Of a DNA stretch of 64,000 nt, positions 43,199 to 52,059 are shown piece after piece. The stretch is from Paenibacillus sp. EZ-K15 (lineage in GTDB: Bacteria; Bacillota; Bacilli; Paenibacillales; Paenibacillaceae): the NCBI RefSeq assembly GCF_002573715.1, contig NZ_PDHM01000028.1, positions 437,651 through 501,650 on the forward strand, read 5' to 3'. The stretch's first letter is position 1; every line of letters begins with the position of its first letter. The position numbers and the translations under genes are program-made. Below the pieces are notes generated by a model that was given only the letters and a program-made list of their open reading frames with translations, was not told the origin of the DNA and did not search any database.

Positions 43199-43221
43199 AA
43201 ACCCGCGCCCAGCGCGGGTTT
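43199..43221 (-). terminator. Terminator-like hairpin after the 43300 gene
   Basis: AAACCCGCGC-CCA-GCGCGGGTTT, a perfect 10-bp stem between the membrane protein gene and the M23 promoter. Confidence 0.75.
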
Positions 43222-43299
43222 CCTCATTTTTCCTAATATATAACCTTAGCAAGTCAGTGACAAAACAGTGACAGAACAGGCCTGAACGCCGTCATACCG

Positions 43300-43989
43300 T
43301 TATTCTTTGAGCATGGTGATCAGTTTATCGAATTCCTCTGCATTCAAATATTTGGATATGCCCTGCTCAATGTCCGCAAGTTCCGCCGCGGTCAGCCCAT
43401 CCTCCATCGCCTCGGAGATCTTCTGCATTTCCGATTGGGGCAGCTTATTCATCAGCATGGTAAAAATCTCTTCCTTCTCCTCTGTTGGCAGACTGTCCTT
43501 TCGATCCACAATTTCTCCCGGTGTCATTACAATCTCCTGATCCTCCAGCGAGGAATCGTCTGGCTGCTGTGTCGTGTTCGTGCCCATCACGGGCAAGGAA
43601 TTATCCGGTGCCTCTTCATCATTTGGCGTCTCCCCTGACGTTCCCGATGATCCCGAACTCGTCTCTTCGTCCTCCTTGGTCCCTCCATTCGTTTCGGAGC
43701 CGGCTCCTGATGCCGGTTCATCGTCCGCGGAGCCTTGATCTTCTTCCAACTGGCTATTATCCTTCGCGGCATTGACGCTTCCCGCATCCGGCTTGGTGCC
43801 GGAGCCCATGCCCAGCATCGACTTCATAATACCTCCAACCCCCATCGGCTCCGTCTCCAGCTGAATGTTAAAACTGGACAACACCGATTGAATATAGGCA
43901 TTGACCACGATGCCTGTTGTCACAATCGTGAGCGTGCTCACCAGGATAGCGGTCAGGCTGATTTTCAGCAGCCATTTCGTCCACTTCAT
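43300..43989 (-). CDS. Membrane-anchored protein with acidic low-complexity linker, unknown function
   Basis: 229 residues. N-terminal membrane helix (about residues 7-32, LLKISLTAILVSTLTIVTTG), then a long acidic Ser/Gly/Glu/Asp-rich stretch (about 65-165, with SADDEPASGAGSE and SSGSSGTSGETPNDEEAP) and a helical C-terminus (LPQSEMQKISEAMEDGLTAA, LNAEEFDKLITMLKE). No catalytic motif is seen. Start at ATG 43989, AAGGAGG 7 nt upstream; the longer frame to 44034 lacks support. It lies immediately upstream of the M23 gene, separated by a terminator. It may sit in the wall zone, inferred from the anchor only. Confidence 0.75.
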   Translation of the reverse strand: MKWTKWLLKISLTAILVSTLTIVTTGIVVNAYIQSVLSSFNIQLETEPMGVGGIMKSMLGMGSGTKPDAGSVNAAKDNSQLEEDQGSADDEPASGAGSETNGGTKEDEETSSGSSGTSGETPNDEEAPDNSLPVMGTNTTQQPDDSSLEDQEIVMTPGEIVDRKDSLPTEEKEEIFTMLMNKLPQSEMQKISEAMEDGLTAAELADIEQGISKYLNAEEFDKLITMLKE

Positions 43990-44243
43990 CCGTACTCCTC
44001 CTTCCTCATGCATGCTCTGAAATGACATGGCCATAATTGCTTTCTTTTTCCAGTATTGACGGCTCGGAATCGCTTCAATCCCATTTCCCTCATTTTTTCT
44101 ACTTCCATTTGATATATTTCATGATTCGGTTGGATTTAGGTCACACTACTTCCATGCGATAGAGAGTACAATCGACCGCAGACCGGAATTTATGATACAT
44201 ATATAATCAATCGGTACTTCATATGAAGGAGGTCAATCTAGCA

Positions 44244-44921
44244 ATGATTCATATATTAATCGCGGATGACGACGCGCATATTCGGGAACTGCTGCAATAT
44301 CATCTGCAATCCGAAGGATACACGGTGTTTACTGCCGCTGATGGGGAAGAAGCTTCTGCTCGCTTGGCGGAGGAACAAGTTCATCTGGCTGTCGTAGATG
44401 TCATGATGCCGAACAAGGACGGTTATCAGCTCTGCGACGAAATCCGGCGTTATTATGATTTTCCCGTCATTCTGCTGACGGCCAAGGATCAGCTCGTGGA
44501 TAAGGAGAAGGGCTTTGCTGTTGGAACGGATGACTACTTAACCAAACCATTTGAACCAAGGGAGCTGCTGTTTCGAATTAAGGCACTTCTGCGACGGTAT
44601 CAGATGGTCAGCGCGGATAAGATCCATCTGAACGAAACGACCATCGACCGCAAAAGCTATGAAGTCCAGGGGCACGGGAAGGTACTGATGCTGCCGATGA
44701 AGGAATTTGAACTGCTCTCCCAGCTTGCGAGCTACCCGGACCGGACGTTCTCGCGCGAGGAATTGATTCAGCTCATCTGGGGAACGGATTTTGACGGAGA
44801 TGACCGGACCGTTGACGTCCATATCAAACGGCTGCGGGAACGCTTCGCGGACCGAAGCGGAGATTTCCAAATACGGACCATTCGGGGTGTGGGGTATAAA
44901 TTGGAGGCGATGCCGCAGTGA
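44244..44921 (+). CDS. hssR: HssR-like response regulator (haem stress)
   Basis: 225 residues. Receiver with Asp in VHLAVVDVMMPNKDGYQLC and DYLTKPF, OmpR winged helix with LPMKEFELLSQLASYPDRTF and DRTVDVHIKRLRERF. The pattern is that of S. aureus HssR (GTDDYLTKPFEPRELLFRIK). The start at 44244 has AAGGAGG 10 nt upstream; a longer frame starts inside that site. The stop overlaps the kinase start (GTGA). The following kinase, permease and ATPase genes complete an HssRS-HrtBA locus. Confidence 0.9.
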   Translation: MIHILIADDDAHIRELLQYHLQSEGYTVFTAADGEEASARLAEEQVHLAVVDVMMPNKDGYQLCDEIRRYYDFPVILLTAKDQLVDKEKGFAVGTDDYLTKPFEPRELLFRIKALLRRYQMVSADKIHLNETTIDRKSYEVQGHGKVLMLPMKEFELLSQLASYPDRTFSREELIQLIWGTDFDGDDRTVDVHIKRLRERFADRSGDFQIRTIRGVGYKLEAMPQ

Positions 44922-46300
44922 AAACCCTCTATTCGCGAATCGTCCTCACTACCATCGCCATTATGGTTATCAGCAGCCTGATTGCTTTTGTGTTTTCTAA
45001 TCTCTACTACCAGTACAATCTCAAGCCCTTCAATGATCAGAAGGTCACCACCATGGCCAAGGATATCGGGGATTTCTATGACAGCCACCCGGAGATTGAT
45101 ATTCATGAATATCTCCACCACATCGGACAGCTCGGCTATCAATTCTATCTGGTGAACGATCAAGGCAAGACGTGGCTCTATGGCGGCATTTTCCGTGAGC
45201 GGGACCTCTCGCCCGAAACGGTGCAGCAGGTGCTGGACGGTAAGGTATACCATGGCATCGCGGAGTTCCCATCGGAGCTGTTCATTACCGGCTTTTTTGA
45301 CAATGTCCTAAGCAATTCCATCGGCATTCCATTACAGGTAGACGGCAGCCCTCACGCGCTCTTCATCAGGCCCGATATTACCGTTCAGTTCGGCGAAATG
45401 CGCATCTTCTTCTCGATCATTATGGCCATCGCCATCCTGCTGAGCATTCTGCTTGTAGGCATCATTACGCGATATATCGTGAAACCGATTGTGAAGTTAA
45501 CCGTGGCTACCCAGAGCGTGGCGCAGGGCCAATATAACATTGAGCTGAATGTCACCCGGCGGGATGAGCTGGGACAGCTCGCGAATCATTTTTCCCAGAT
45601 GGCCAAAGGTTTGGCGCAGCTGGAGCAGATGCGTCAGGAGTTTGTATCCAATGTATCGCATGAAATCCAGTCACCGCTTGCCTCCATTCAGGGCTTTTCG
45701 CAGACGCTGCAAACCAAGCGCTTGTCCGAAGAACAGCGGCAGCATTACTTGTCGATCATTGAAGCGGAGAGCCGCCGAATATCCCAACTTAGCAAACAGC
45801 TGCTTATGCTGGCTTCCTTGGATAAGGAAGAGAACATTCTGGAGAAATCCACCTTCGACGTTGCCGAGCAAATCAGGCAGGTATTGTTTCACACCGAATG
45901 GAGCTGGCGCAGCAAGGACTTGACCATCGATATGTCGCTGCCGTCAACCTATATCTATGGTGATCAACACCTGCTGCATCAAGTATGGACCAACCTCATC
46001 ACCAACAGCATTAAATTTACGGCTCCAGAGGGCGTCATCTCGCTGCGTGTCACCGAACAAAACAACAAACAATGCAGCATCGAGATCTCGGATACGGGCA
46101 TTGGCATTCCGCAAGAACATCTCCCTCACATCTTTAACAGGTTCTACCGTGTGGATGAGGCTCGGGATCGTTCCGAGGGCAGCAGCGGATTGGGCTTATC
46201 CATTACTCAGAAGATTGTTGAGCTCCATGGCGGGCGTATTGAAGTAACGAGTGAGCCTGGAAAAGGAACCACCTTCACCGTCATCCTCTCCATCGTGTAA
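44918..46300 (+). CDS. hssS: HssS-like sensor histidine kinase (haem stress)
   Basis: 460 residues. TM1 at about 10-30; the extracytoplasmic sensor includes LFITGFFDNVLSNSIGIPL and FIRPDITVQFGEMR, both close to the S. aureus HssS sensor; TM2 at about 165-187; HAMP (KPIVKLTVATQSVAQGQYNI); DHp His in FVSNVSHEIQSPLASI; ATPase boxes LITNSIKFTAPEG, DTGIGIPQEHL and GSSGLGLSI. It starts at GTG with GGAGG 10 nt upstream. HssS senses haem overload or its membrane damage and phosphorylates HssR (family knowledge). Confidence 0.9.
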   Translation: MKTLYSRIVLTTIAIMVISSLIAFVFSNLYYQYNLKPFNDQKVTTMAKDIGDFYDSHPEIDIHEYLHHIGQLGYQFYLVNDQGKTWLYGGIFRERDLSPETVQQVLDGKVYHGIAEFPSELFITGFFDNVLSNSIGIPLQVDGSPHALFIRPDITVQFGEMRIFFSIIMAIAILLSILLVGIITRYIVKPIVKLTVATQSVAQGQYNIELNVTRRDELGQLANHFSQMAKGLAQLEQMRQEFVSNVSHEIQSPLASIQGFSQTLQTKRLSEEQRQHYLSIIEAESRRISQLSKQLLMLASLDKEENILEKSTFDVAEQIRQVLFHTEWSWRSKDLTIDMSLPSTYIYGDQHLLHQVWTNLITNSIKFTAPEGVISLRVTEQNNKQCSIEISDTGIGIPQEHLPHIFNRFYRVDEARDRSEGSSGLGLSITQKIVELHGGRIEVTSEPGKGTTFTVILSIV

Positions 46301-46316
46301 TGCAGCCTTATCTTAA

Positions 46317-46349
46317 GTTCATGCTCCGTTCATATTCCATTCCTATACT
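46317..46349 (+). promoter_or_regulatory. HssR-type direct-repeat operator and hrtBA promoter
   Basis: GTTCATGCT-CC-GTTCATATT (46317-46336) agrees with the direct repeat GTTCATATT-N2-GTTCATATT known for HssR, with two mismatches in the first half. A -10 box TATACT follows at 46344-46349, placing the repeat over the -35 position, as expected for an activator. Confidence 0.75.
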
Positions 46350-46423
46350 TGAGGCATATCCCGCAAAGATCGATAAAAAGGGATGATGCGCTACTCAATT
46401 ACAGGAATGGAGATGAGAAACAC

Positions 46424-47524
46424 ATGTTTCTTGCACTGCGTGAACTTCAACATGCGAAGCTGCGCTATCTGCTGATTGGTTTCATTATGGTACTGATTGC
46501 CTGGCTCGTCCTGTTCGTGACGGGATTGGCTCAAGGGCTCTCCTCCGATAACGCCTCTTCCATACAAAATATGAAAGCCGACTATCTGGTCCTTCAGGAA
46601 GAGTCCGATCATCGGATCAATCGCTCCATTCTTACCGAGGAGCTCTGGACCGAAGTGCGGAGCCACCCAGGTGGAAACAAGGCCACCCCGCTGGGGGTAC
46701 ACATGAACACGCTGACTAAGGAAGGCTCCACAGCCAAATTCGATGCAGCTTTTTTTGCCATCGACGTGGAGAGCATGTTAGCTCCCAAGGTTGTTGAAGG
46801 TACCATGATTAACAATACGGATTCGGACCATGTCATGGCCGACCGCTCCTTGAAAGATGACGGGTACCAGTTAGGTGACCGGATCGTTGATCAGGCTACA
46901 GGCGCCACATATACCATTGCGGCGTTTACTGAAGGACAGTCCTTCAGCCATGCTCCGGTTATTCATATGAATTTTGAAGGGTGGAAGGCTCTTCAGCCAA
47001 GGAGTGCGAAGCAAGAACCCATCTATAGTGCAATTGCTTTGAATGGCAGTCCGGAACAAAAGGAAACCCTAGCGCGGGACATATCTGGTATTGAGATTAT
47101 AACGAAAAACGATGCGCTGCAGGGCATCCCCGGATTTAAGGAGGAGCAAGGCTCTCTCATCATGATGATTGTATTCTTGTTTGTGATCGCGGCTTTTGTC
47201 CTGGCTGTGTTCTTTTACGTCATCACGATTCAGAAAATGAATCAGTTCGGCGTCCTGAAGGCCATTGGAGCTGGAACCGGCTATCTGGTGAGGAATCTAA
47301 TTTTTCAAGTCCTGACCCTTACCATCGTCAGTCTTGCGATCAGCATTGGCCTGACTTATGGAGTATCGATCCTGTTGTCCGGCATCGTGCCGTTTTCATT
47401 ACCCCCTTCGGTCGTCCTGCTCTGTTCGTTGCTATTCCTCGCGGTATCCCTGATGGGATCGCTATTGTCGCTGTATCGCGTCATCAAGATCGATGCCATC
47501 GAAGCTATCGGGAGGGCTGCATAA
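46424..47524 (+). CDS. hrtB: HrtB-like ABC permease (FtsX/MacB type), haem efflux
   Basis: 366 residues. TM1 at about 17-39 with LIAWLVLFVTGLAQGLSSDN, a large extracytoplasmic domain (about 40-235), then three helices including FVLAVFFYVITIQKMNQFGV and the FtsX signature VLKAIGAGTGYLV. It ends in a coupling IDAIEAIGRAA. These match S. aureus HrtB in order and spacing. With HrtA it pumps out toxic haem. I start at ATG 46424 (GGAG 11 nt upstream). The stop and the hrtA start overlap as TAATG. Confidence 0.88.
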   Translation: MFLALRELQHAKLRYLLIGFIMVLIAWLVLFVTGLAQGLSSDNASSIQNMKADYLVLQEESDHRINRSILTEELWTEVRSHPGGNKATPLGVHMNTLTKEGSTAKFDAAFFAIDVESMLAPKVVEGTMINNTDSDHVMADRSLKDDGYQLGDRIVDQATGATYTIAAFTEGQSFSHAPVIHMNFEGWKALQPRSAKQEPIYSAIALNGSPEQKETLARDISGIEIITKNDALQGIPGFKEEQGSLIMMIVFLFVIAAFVLAVFFYVITIQKMNQFGVLKAIGAGTGYLVRNLIFQVLTLTIVSLAISIGLTYGVSILLSGIVPFSLPPSVVLLCSLLFLAVSLMGSLLSLYRVIKIDAIEAIGRAA

Positions 47525-48222
47525 TGAAATCATCCAAACTGTTATTGGATCAGGTGAGCAAAGAATTCGGCGATGGGGATACCACAGTTAACGTACTTAA
47601 CAACATATCACTGGACATCAAAAGCGGGGAATTTGTCGCGGTTGTCGGGCCTTCCGGCTCCGGCAAAAGTACCTTTCTCTCCATTGCAGGGGCACTGCTA
47701 TCCCCTACCCAGGGACGAATATGGATGGGCGATCAGGAGGTTACAAGGCTATCTGCAAAAAAATTGAATCGGCTGCGGCTGAACCATATCGGATTTGTCT
47801 TTCAATCCTCCAATCTGATTCCTTATCTGACTGTTCGAGATCAGCTCCTTCTGATTGCCAAGCTGGCAGGTCAGCACGGCCAGGAGCCGCAGCAGCGGGC
47901 GGATGAGCTGCTTCATCGGCTGGGTTTATCGCACCGTAAGTTTTATTACCCTGAGAGCTTATCCGGCGGCGAACGACAGCGCGTTGCGATTGCCCGGGCA
48001 TGGATGAACAATCCGGAGCTCATTCTGGCAGACGAGCCGACTGCAAGCCTGGATTCGGAGCGCGGTCGAACCGTTGTTCAGATGCTCGCCGATGAGGTCA
48101 AGTTGCGCCAGAAAGCCGCCGTCATGGTCACGCATGACAAGCGCATGCTCGATCTATGTGACCGAATCGTCTATATCGAGGACGGCAAGTTAACCGAACA
48201 GCGACCGCCCACTCTGCTATAG
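47524..48222 (+). CDS. hrtA: HrtA-like ABC ATP-binding protein, haem efflux
   Basis: 232 residues. Walker A GPSGSGKST, Q-loop FQSSNLIPYLT, ABC signature LSGGERQRVAIARAW, Walker B LILADEPTASLD, H-loop MVTHDKRML. It belongs to the LolD/MacB ATPase group, as does HrtA. GGGAGGG lies 7 nt before the ATG. It closes the HssRS-HrtBA locus and is followed by a strong terminator. Confidence 0.92.
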   Translation: MKSSKLLLDQVSKEFGDGDTTVNVLNNISLDIKSGEFVAVVGPSGSGKSTFLSIAGALLSPTQGRIWMGDQEVTRLSAKKLNRLRLNHIGFVFQSSNLIPYLTVRDQLLLIAKLAGQHGQEPQQRADELLHRLGLSHRKFYYPESLSGGERQRVAIARAWMNNPELILADEPTASLDSERGRTVVQMLADEVKLRQKAAVMVTHDKRMLDLCDRIVYIEDGKLTEQRPPTLL

Positions 48223-48230
48223 TATGAAAA

Positions 48231-48275
48231 AACCGGATTCATCCCTAGTAACCTAGTAGATGAATCCGGTTCTTT
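48231..48275 (+). terminator. Rho-independent terminator of hrtBA
   Basis: 13-bp perfect stem AACCGGATTCATC (48231-48243) / GATGAATCCGGTT (48259-48271) followed by CTTTATT. From here to 48566 no gene is supported. Confidence 0.9.
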
Positions 48276-48566
48276 ATTATGCTGGATCGTGTACCTTGTC
48301 CAGCTCTCAAGAAGGCCACACCCCTCATTGAATTCGTATGGCTTCTGTCCCCCCTACATGATCTGACTGCATATACCCGCTGCCTTTAGCCCCAATTCCA
48401 AATTATCAGCGTGCTGTCCTCTATGTCTCTCTCCATTATAGGGTGGATGGACAACCGACTAAGGGATAATATTATTCAAATGCAGGGACAAATTCTTCCA
48501 CCTTTAGGGTATCAATGTTATCTCACGATGCGTTTTGATCTCCACCTTCTTTACCAAAAAGAAAAA

Positions 48567-48591
48567 CCCGCCGACAATATCTATCGGCAGG
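48567..48591 (-). terminator. Terminator after purA
   Basis: On the minus strand CCTGCCGA / TCGGCGGG followed by TTTTTCTTTTT. Confidence 0.88.
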
Positions 48592-48656
48592 TTCATAGAC
48601 CTATCTTATTGTTGAAGTTGAACTTCTAGTCTCTTTATCCTTGGTCCAACGCTAGA

Positions 48657-49946
48657 TTATTTCTCGTAAATTGGAAGCACTTGATTCGTCTGCTCCCGGT
48701 TGCGACCAACGGAGAAGATAGCAATCGGAATACCGGTCAGCTCGGATACGCGCTCGACATAGCGACGGGTGTTCTCCGGCAGATCCTCCAGCGTTTTTGC
48801 TCCGGTAATGTCTTCGTTCCAGCCTGGCAGCTCTTCATAGATTGCTTCGCATTCAGCAAGCATTTTCAGGCTTGCTGGATAGTGTGTGATTTCTTCACCG
48901 CGGAATTTATATGCAGTACAGATCTTAACGGTCTCAAGACCACTCAGCACATCAAGCGAGTTCAGGGACAAGCCGGTAATTCCGCTCACACGGCGGGCAT
49001 GGCGTACAACTACGCTATCGAACCAGCCTACGCGGCGAGCACGTCCGGTCACCGTGCCGTATTCATGTCCTTTTTCACGAATGTACTCACCGATCTCATT
49101 GTCCAGCTCCGTTGGGAAAGGTCCATCCCCTACACGCGTCGTATAGGATTTAGCCACACCGATCACCTGTTGAATCTTCGATGGCCCTACACCGGAGCCG
49201 ATACATACACCGCCGGCAGAAGGATTCGAAGACGTAACGAACGGGTACGTGCCTTGGTCGATGTCCAGCATAACGCCTTGCGCGCCTTCGAACAATACTT
49301 TTTGATTCGCATCGATCGCATCATTCAGGATGACGGAAGTATCACGCACATATTTACGAATGATTTCGGCGTATTCCAGGTATTGCGTCAGAATCTCTTC
49401 AACATTGAGTTCTTCTCCGCCATACACCTGGGTAATGACTTGATTCTTCTCCTTCACCAGATGGCGAAGCTTCAGCTCGAACTCTTCCGCATCCATCAAA
49501 TCTGCGATCCGGATACCGTTACGTGCCGCTTTATCCATGTAGCAAGGGCCGATTCCCTTGCGGGTCGTACCGATTTTGTTCGGACCTTTGCGGTCCTCTT
49601 CCAGAGCATCCAATACCATATGATAAGGCATGATAACATGAGCACGATCACTGATTACCAGATTATCCGTGCTGAACCCGTTATCATGAATATAATTAAT
49701 CTCTTCAATAAGTGCAGCCGGGTTAACGACCATACCGTTTCCGATCACACAGGTTTTATCTTTATAGAATACTCCGGATGGAATCAAGCTAAGCTTGAAT
49801 TTTTTACCGTCAATCAGAATGGTGTGGCCGGCATTGTTGCCGCCTTGGTAACGGGCTACCACGTCAGCGCTTTCCGCCAAATAATCCGTGATTTTCCCTT
49901 TCCCTTCATCTCCCCATTGTGTTCCCACAACGACTACCGTTGACAT
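48657..49946 (-). CDS. purA: Adenylosuccinate synthetase
   Basis: 429 residues, full length. GTP loop GTQWGDEGKGK, IMP site with NNAGHT (catalytic His), GTTRKGIGPCY, GAQGVMLDIDQGTYPFVTSS, and the base-recognition end FSVGRNREQT. It joins IMP and aspartate using GTP in AMP synthesis. The start at ATG 49946 has GGAGG 7 nt upstream. It has its own promoter and terminators on both sides. A 420-codon frame on the other strand is its shadow. Confidence 0.98.
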   Translation of the reverse strand: MSTVVVVGTQWGDEGKGKITDYLAESADVVARYQGGNNAGHTILIDGKKFKLSLIPSGVFYKDKTCVIGNGMVVNPAALIEEINYIHDNGFSTDNLVISDRAHVIMPYHMVLDALEEDRKGPNKIGTTRKGIGPCYMDKAARNGIRIADLMDAEEFELKLRHLVKEKNQVITQVYGGEELNVEEILTQYLEYAEIIRKYVRDTSVILNDAIDANQKVLFEGAQGVMLDIDQGTYPFVTSSNPSAGGVCIGSGVGPSKIQQVIGVAKSYTTRVGDGPFPTELDNEIGEYIREKGHEYGTVTGRARRVGWFDSVVVRHARRVSGITGLSLNSLDVLSGLETVKICTAYKFRGEEITHYPASLKMLAECEAIYEELPGWNEDITGAKTLEDLPENTRRYVERVSELTGIPIAIFSVGRNREQTNQVLPIYEK

Positions 49947-50057
49947 ATTCATTCCTCCGCCCGGGCTGTTACACCCTTAATATTTCACGTAACACTGATG
50001 AAATAACCTCTACATGATGATTAAAATTCAACCTCACTGCACTAAAGCAGCAATACC

Positions 50058-50086
50058 AGTGTAACAGTCCCCATTTTTAAAGTCAA
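50058..50086 (-). promoter_or_regulatory. SigA-type promoter of purA
   Basis: On the minus strand TTGACT (50086-50081), 17-bp spacer, TACACT (50063-50058). The leader is about 105 nt. I see no PurR box or riboswitch in it. Confidence 0.7.
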
Positions 50087-50095
50087 ATACAAAAA

Positions 50096-50129
50096 CGAAC
50101 AATCGCACATCAGTGTGTACGATTGTTCG
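50096..50129 (-). terminator. Terminator after dnaB
   Basis: CGAACAATCG / CGATTGTTCG (10-bp stem) with TTTTTG on the minus strand, 120 nt past the dnaB stop and just before the purA promoter. Confidence 0.88.
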
Positions 50130-50249
50130 GAATTAGGACGAGATTATACAATGATTGCCGCATTATTCGGGGAACCGCCATAAGAAATGCCCCTAACTTA
50201 CAGCTAGCGGCAGGTATCTGTCTGGCTAGACTAAGGTTGAATACCGCCG

Positions 50250-51614
50250 TTATCCGGCGGCGAAGGCATCGGCATGCGTTCGCTCGTAATTGACGAATTT
50301 ATTAAAGTTCTTCAGGAAGACCAGTTCCACCGTACCTACAGGACCGTTACGCTGTTTGGCAATGATGATCTCGATGATGTTCTTCTTCTCCGTCTCCTGA
50401 TTGTAATAATCATCCCGGTACAAGAACGCAACGATATCGGCATCCTGCTCAATCGAGCCGGATTCCCGAAGGTCACTCATCATCGGACGCTTATCCTGAC
50501 GCTGCTCCACGCCCCGGCTGAGCTGTGACAGCGCAATAACCGGCACTTCGAGCTCACGGGCGATTTGTTTAAGCGTACGCGAGATCTCGGATACCTCCTG
50601 CTGCCGGTTCTCCCCGGCCTTGCCGCGTCCATGAATGAGCTGGAGGTAATCGATCAGGATCATGCCGAGCCCCTTCTCCTTCTTCAGACGGCGACACTTC
50701 GCACGTATATCGGCAACCGTAACGCCCGGTGTATCATCAATGTAGATCTCGGCTTCCGACAGAGCTGCAATGCCCATCGTAAGTTTGGACCAATCCTCAT
50801 CTCCTTTGAAATCACCGTTACGCATGACGCCGGCGTCCAGGTTAGCCTCCGCACAGATCATACGCTGTACGAGCTGCGGCGCTGACATCTCCAGACTGAA
50901 GATCGCTACGGTTTCCTTGGCACGAATCGCCACATTTTGGGCAATATTCAAGGCAAATGCGGTTTTACCTACGGAAGGACGGGCAGCTACGATGATCAAA
51001 TCGTTGCGCTGGAATCCGCTTGTCATTTTATCCAAATCCACAAAGCCGGATGGAATGCCCGTTGTATTCCCCCGGTTCTGATGGAGAACCTCCACCTTCT
51101 CGAATACTTCCATCAGCACATCTCGGATCGCAATAAATCCACTGCCTGTGCGCCGATTGGAAATCTCGAGAATGCGGCGCTCCGCCTCGCTGAGCATACC
51201 GGATACATCTTCTCCTCCGGTATATCCTTCACTTACAATCTGTGTTGCAGTTCGAATCAACCGCCGCAGCATCGATTTCTCTTCGATGATCTGTGCGTAA
51301 TAATCCACGTTTGCAGCCGTCGGGACCGCATGAGCCAGCTTTGCTAAATAGCTGACGCCTCCGACCTCTTCCAGCTGCCCTTTATCTTGCAGGAGAGATG
51401 TAAGGGTCACCAGATCGATCGGTTGATTGCCTTCCCCGAGCTGCACCATAACTTCATAGATCATCTGATGCGTTTTGTCGTAGAAGTCCTCGGCCTGCAC
51501 CCGCTCCATCGCTGTAATCAGCGCTTCACTTTGCAGCAGAATGGCACCCAGCACCGCCTGCTCTGCCTCAAGGTTCTGCGGGGGGACCCGATCGAAATAG
51601 AGTTCTCCTCCCAT
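50250..51614 (-). CDS. dnaB: Replicative DNA helicase DnaB (DnaC in B. subtilis naming)
   Basis: 454 residues. N-terminal DnaB domain (PPQNLEAEQAVLGAILLQ), linker, and a RecA-like core with Walker A ARPSVGKTAFALN, Walker B LGMILIDYLQLIHG, and the arginine/H4 region LSQLSRGVEQRQDKRPMMSD. It unwinds DNA as a hexamer at the replication fork. Preceded by rplI (1-nt gap) and followed by a terminator. GGAGG stands 6 nt before the ATG. Confidence 0.98.
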   Translation of the reverse strand: MGGELYFDRVPPQNLEAEQAVLGAILLQSEALITAMERVQAEDFYDKTHQMIYEVMVQLGEGNQPIDLVTLTSLLQDKGQLEEVGGVSYLAKLAHAVPTAANVDYYAQIIEEKSMLRRLIRTATQIVSEGYTGGEDVSGMLSEAERRILEISNRRTGSGFIAIRDVLMEVFEKVEVLHQNRGNTTGIPSGFVDLDKMTSGFQRNDLIIVAARPSVGKTAFALNIAQNVAIRAKETVAIFSLEMSAPQLVQRMICAEANLDAGVMRNGDFKGDEDWSKLTMGIAALSEAEIYIDDTPGVTVADIRAKCRRLKKEKGLGMILIDYLQLIHGRGKAGENRQQEVSEISRTLKQIARELEVPVIALSQLSRGVEQRQDKRPMMSDLRESGSIEQDADIVAFLYRDDYYNQETEKKNIIEIIIAKQRNGPVGTVELVFLKNFNKFVNYERTHADAFAAG

Positions 51615-51615
51615 A

Positions 51616-52059
51616 TTACTCCTCCGTAATTTGAACCTTGAGCGTCGCCTTGACGTCAGGATGCAGCTTCACCGGAATCTGGGTAACACCCAGACTGCGG
51701 ATCGGATCGCTAAGTTCAATTTTGCGTTTGTCGATTTTGATCTTCTGACCTGCCAGAGCCTCAGCAATTTGTTTGCTGGTAATGGCGCCGAACAAACGGC
51801 CGCCCTCTCCAGCTTTAGCTTTCAGGACAACCGTCATCTCTTCCAGCTTTTTACCGAGCGCCTGTGCTTCTTCCTTCTCCTGAGCCTTGCGCTTATCCTC
51901 GGAAGCCTGCTGCTGCTCCAGCGTCTTCATGTTGCCGTCGGTTGCCGGACGAGCGACTCCCCGCGGAATCAGGAAGTTCGTTGCGTATCCTTCCGAAACT
52001 TCCTTCACTTCACCTTTCTTGCCTTGACCCTTCATATCTTTTATGAAAATGACTTTCAT
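51616..52059 (-). CDS. rplI: 50S ribosomal protein L9
   Basis: 147 residues. N-terminal signature MKVIFIKDMKGQGKKGEVKE, central helix rich in Gln/Lys/Glu (LEQQQASEDKRKAQ) and C-terminal lobe (GRLFGAITSKQIAEAL). The start overlaps the gdpP stop by 4 nt (ATGA). It sits between gdpP and dnaB as in other Bacillota. Confidence 0.98.
   Translation of the reverse strand: MKVIFIKDMKGQGKKGEVKEVSEGYATNFLIPRGVARPATDGNMKTLEQQQASEDKRKAQEKEEAQALGKKLEEMTVVLKAKAGEGGRLFGAITSKQIAEALAGQKIKIDKRKIELSDPIRSLGVTQIPVKLHPDVKATLKVQITEE

Noticed and set aside
48681..49943. A 420-codon open frame on the plus strand opposite purA
   Set aside because: It mirrors purA almost exactly, has no domain or ribosome site, and arises from the codon bias of the real gene.
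49947..50057. A purine riboswitch or PurR box before purA
   Set aside because: The ~105-nt leader shows neither the riboswitch core nor a CGAAC-type PurR box; the CGAACAAT nearby belongs to the dnaB terminator stem.
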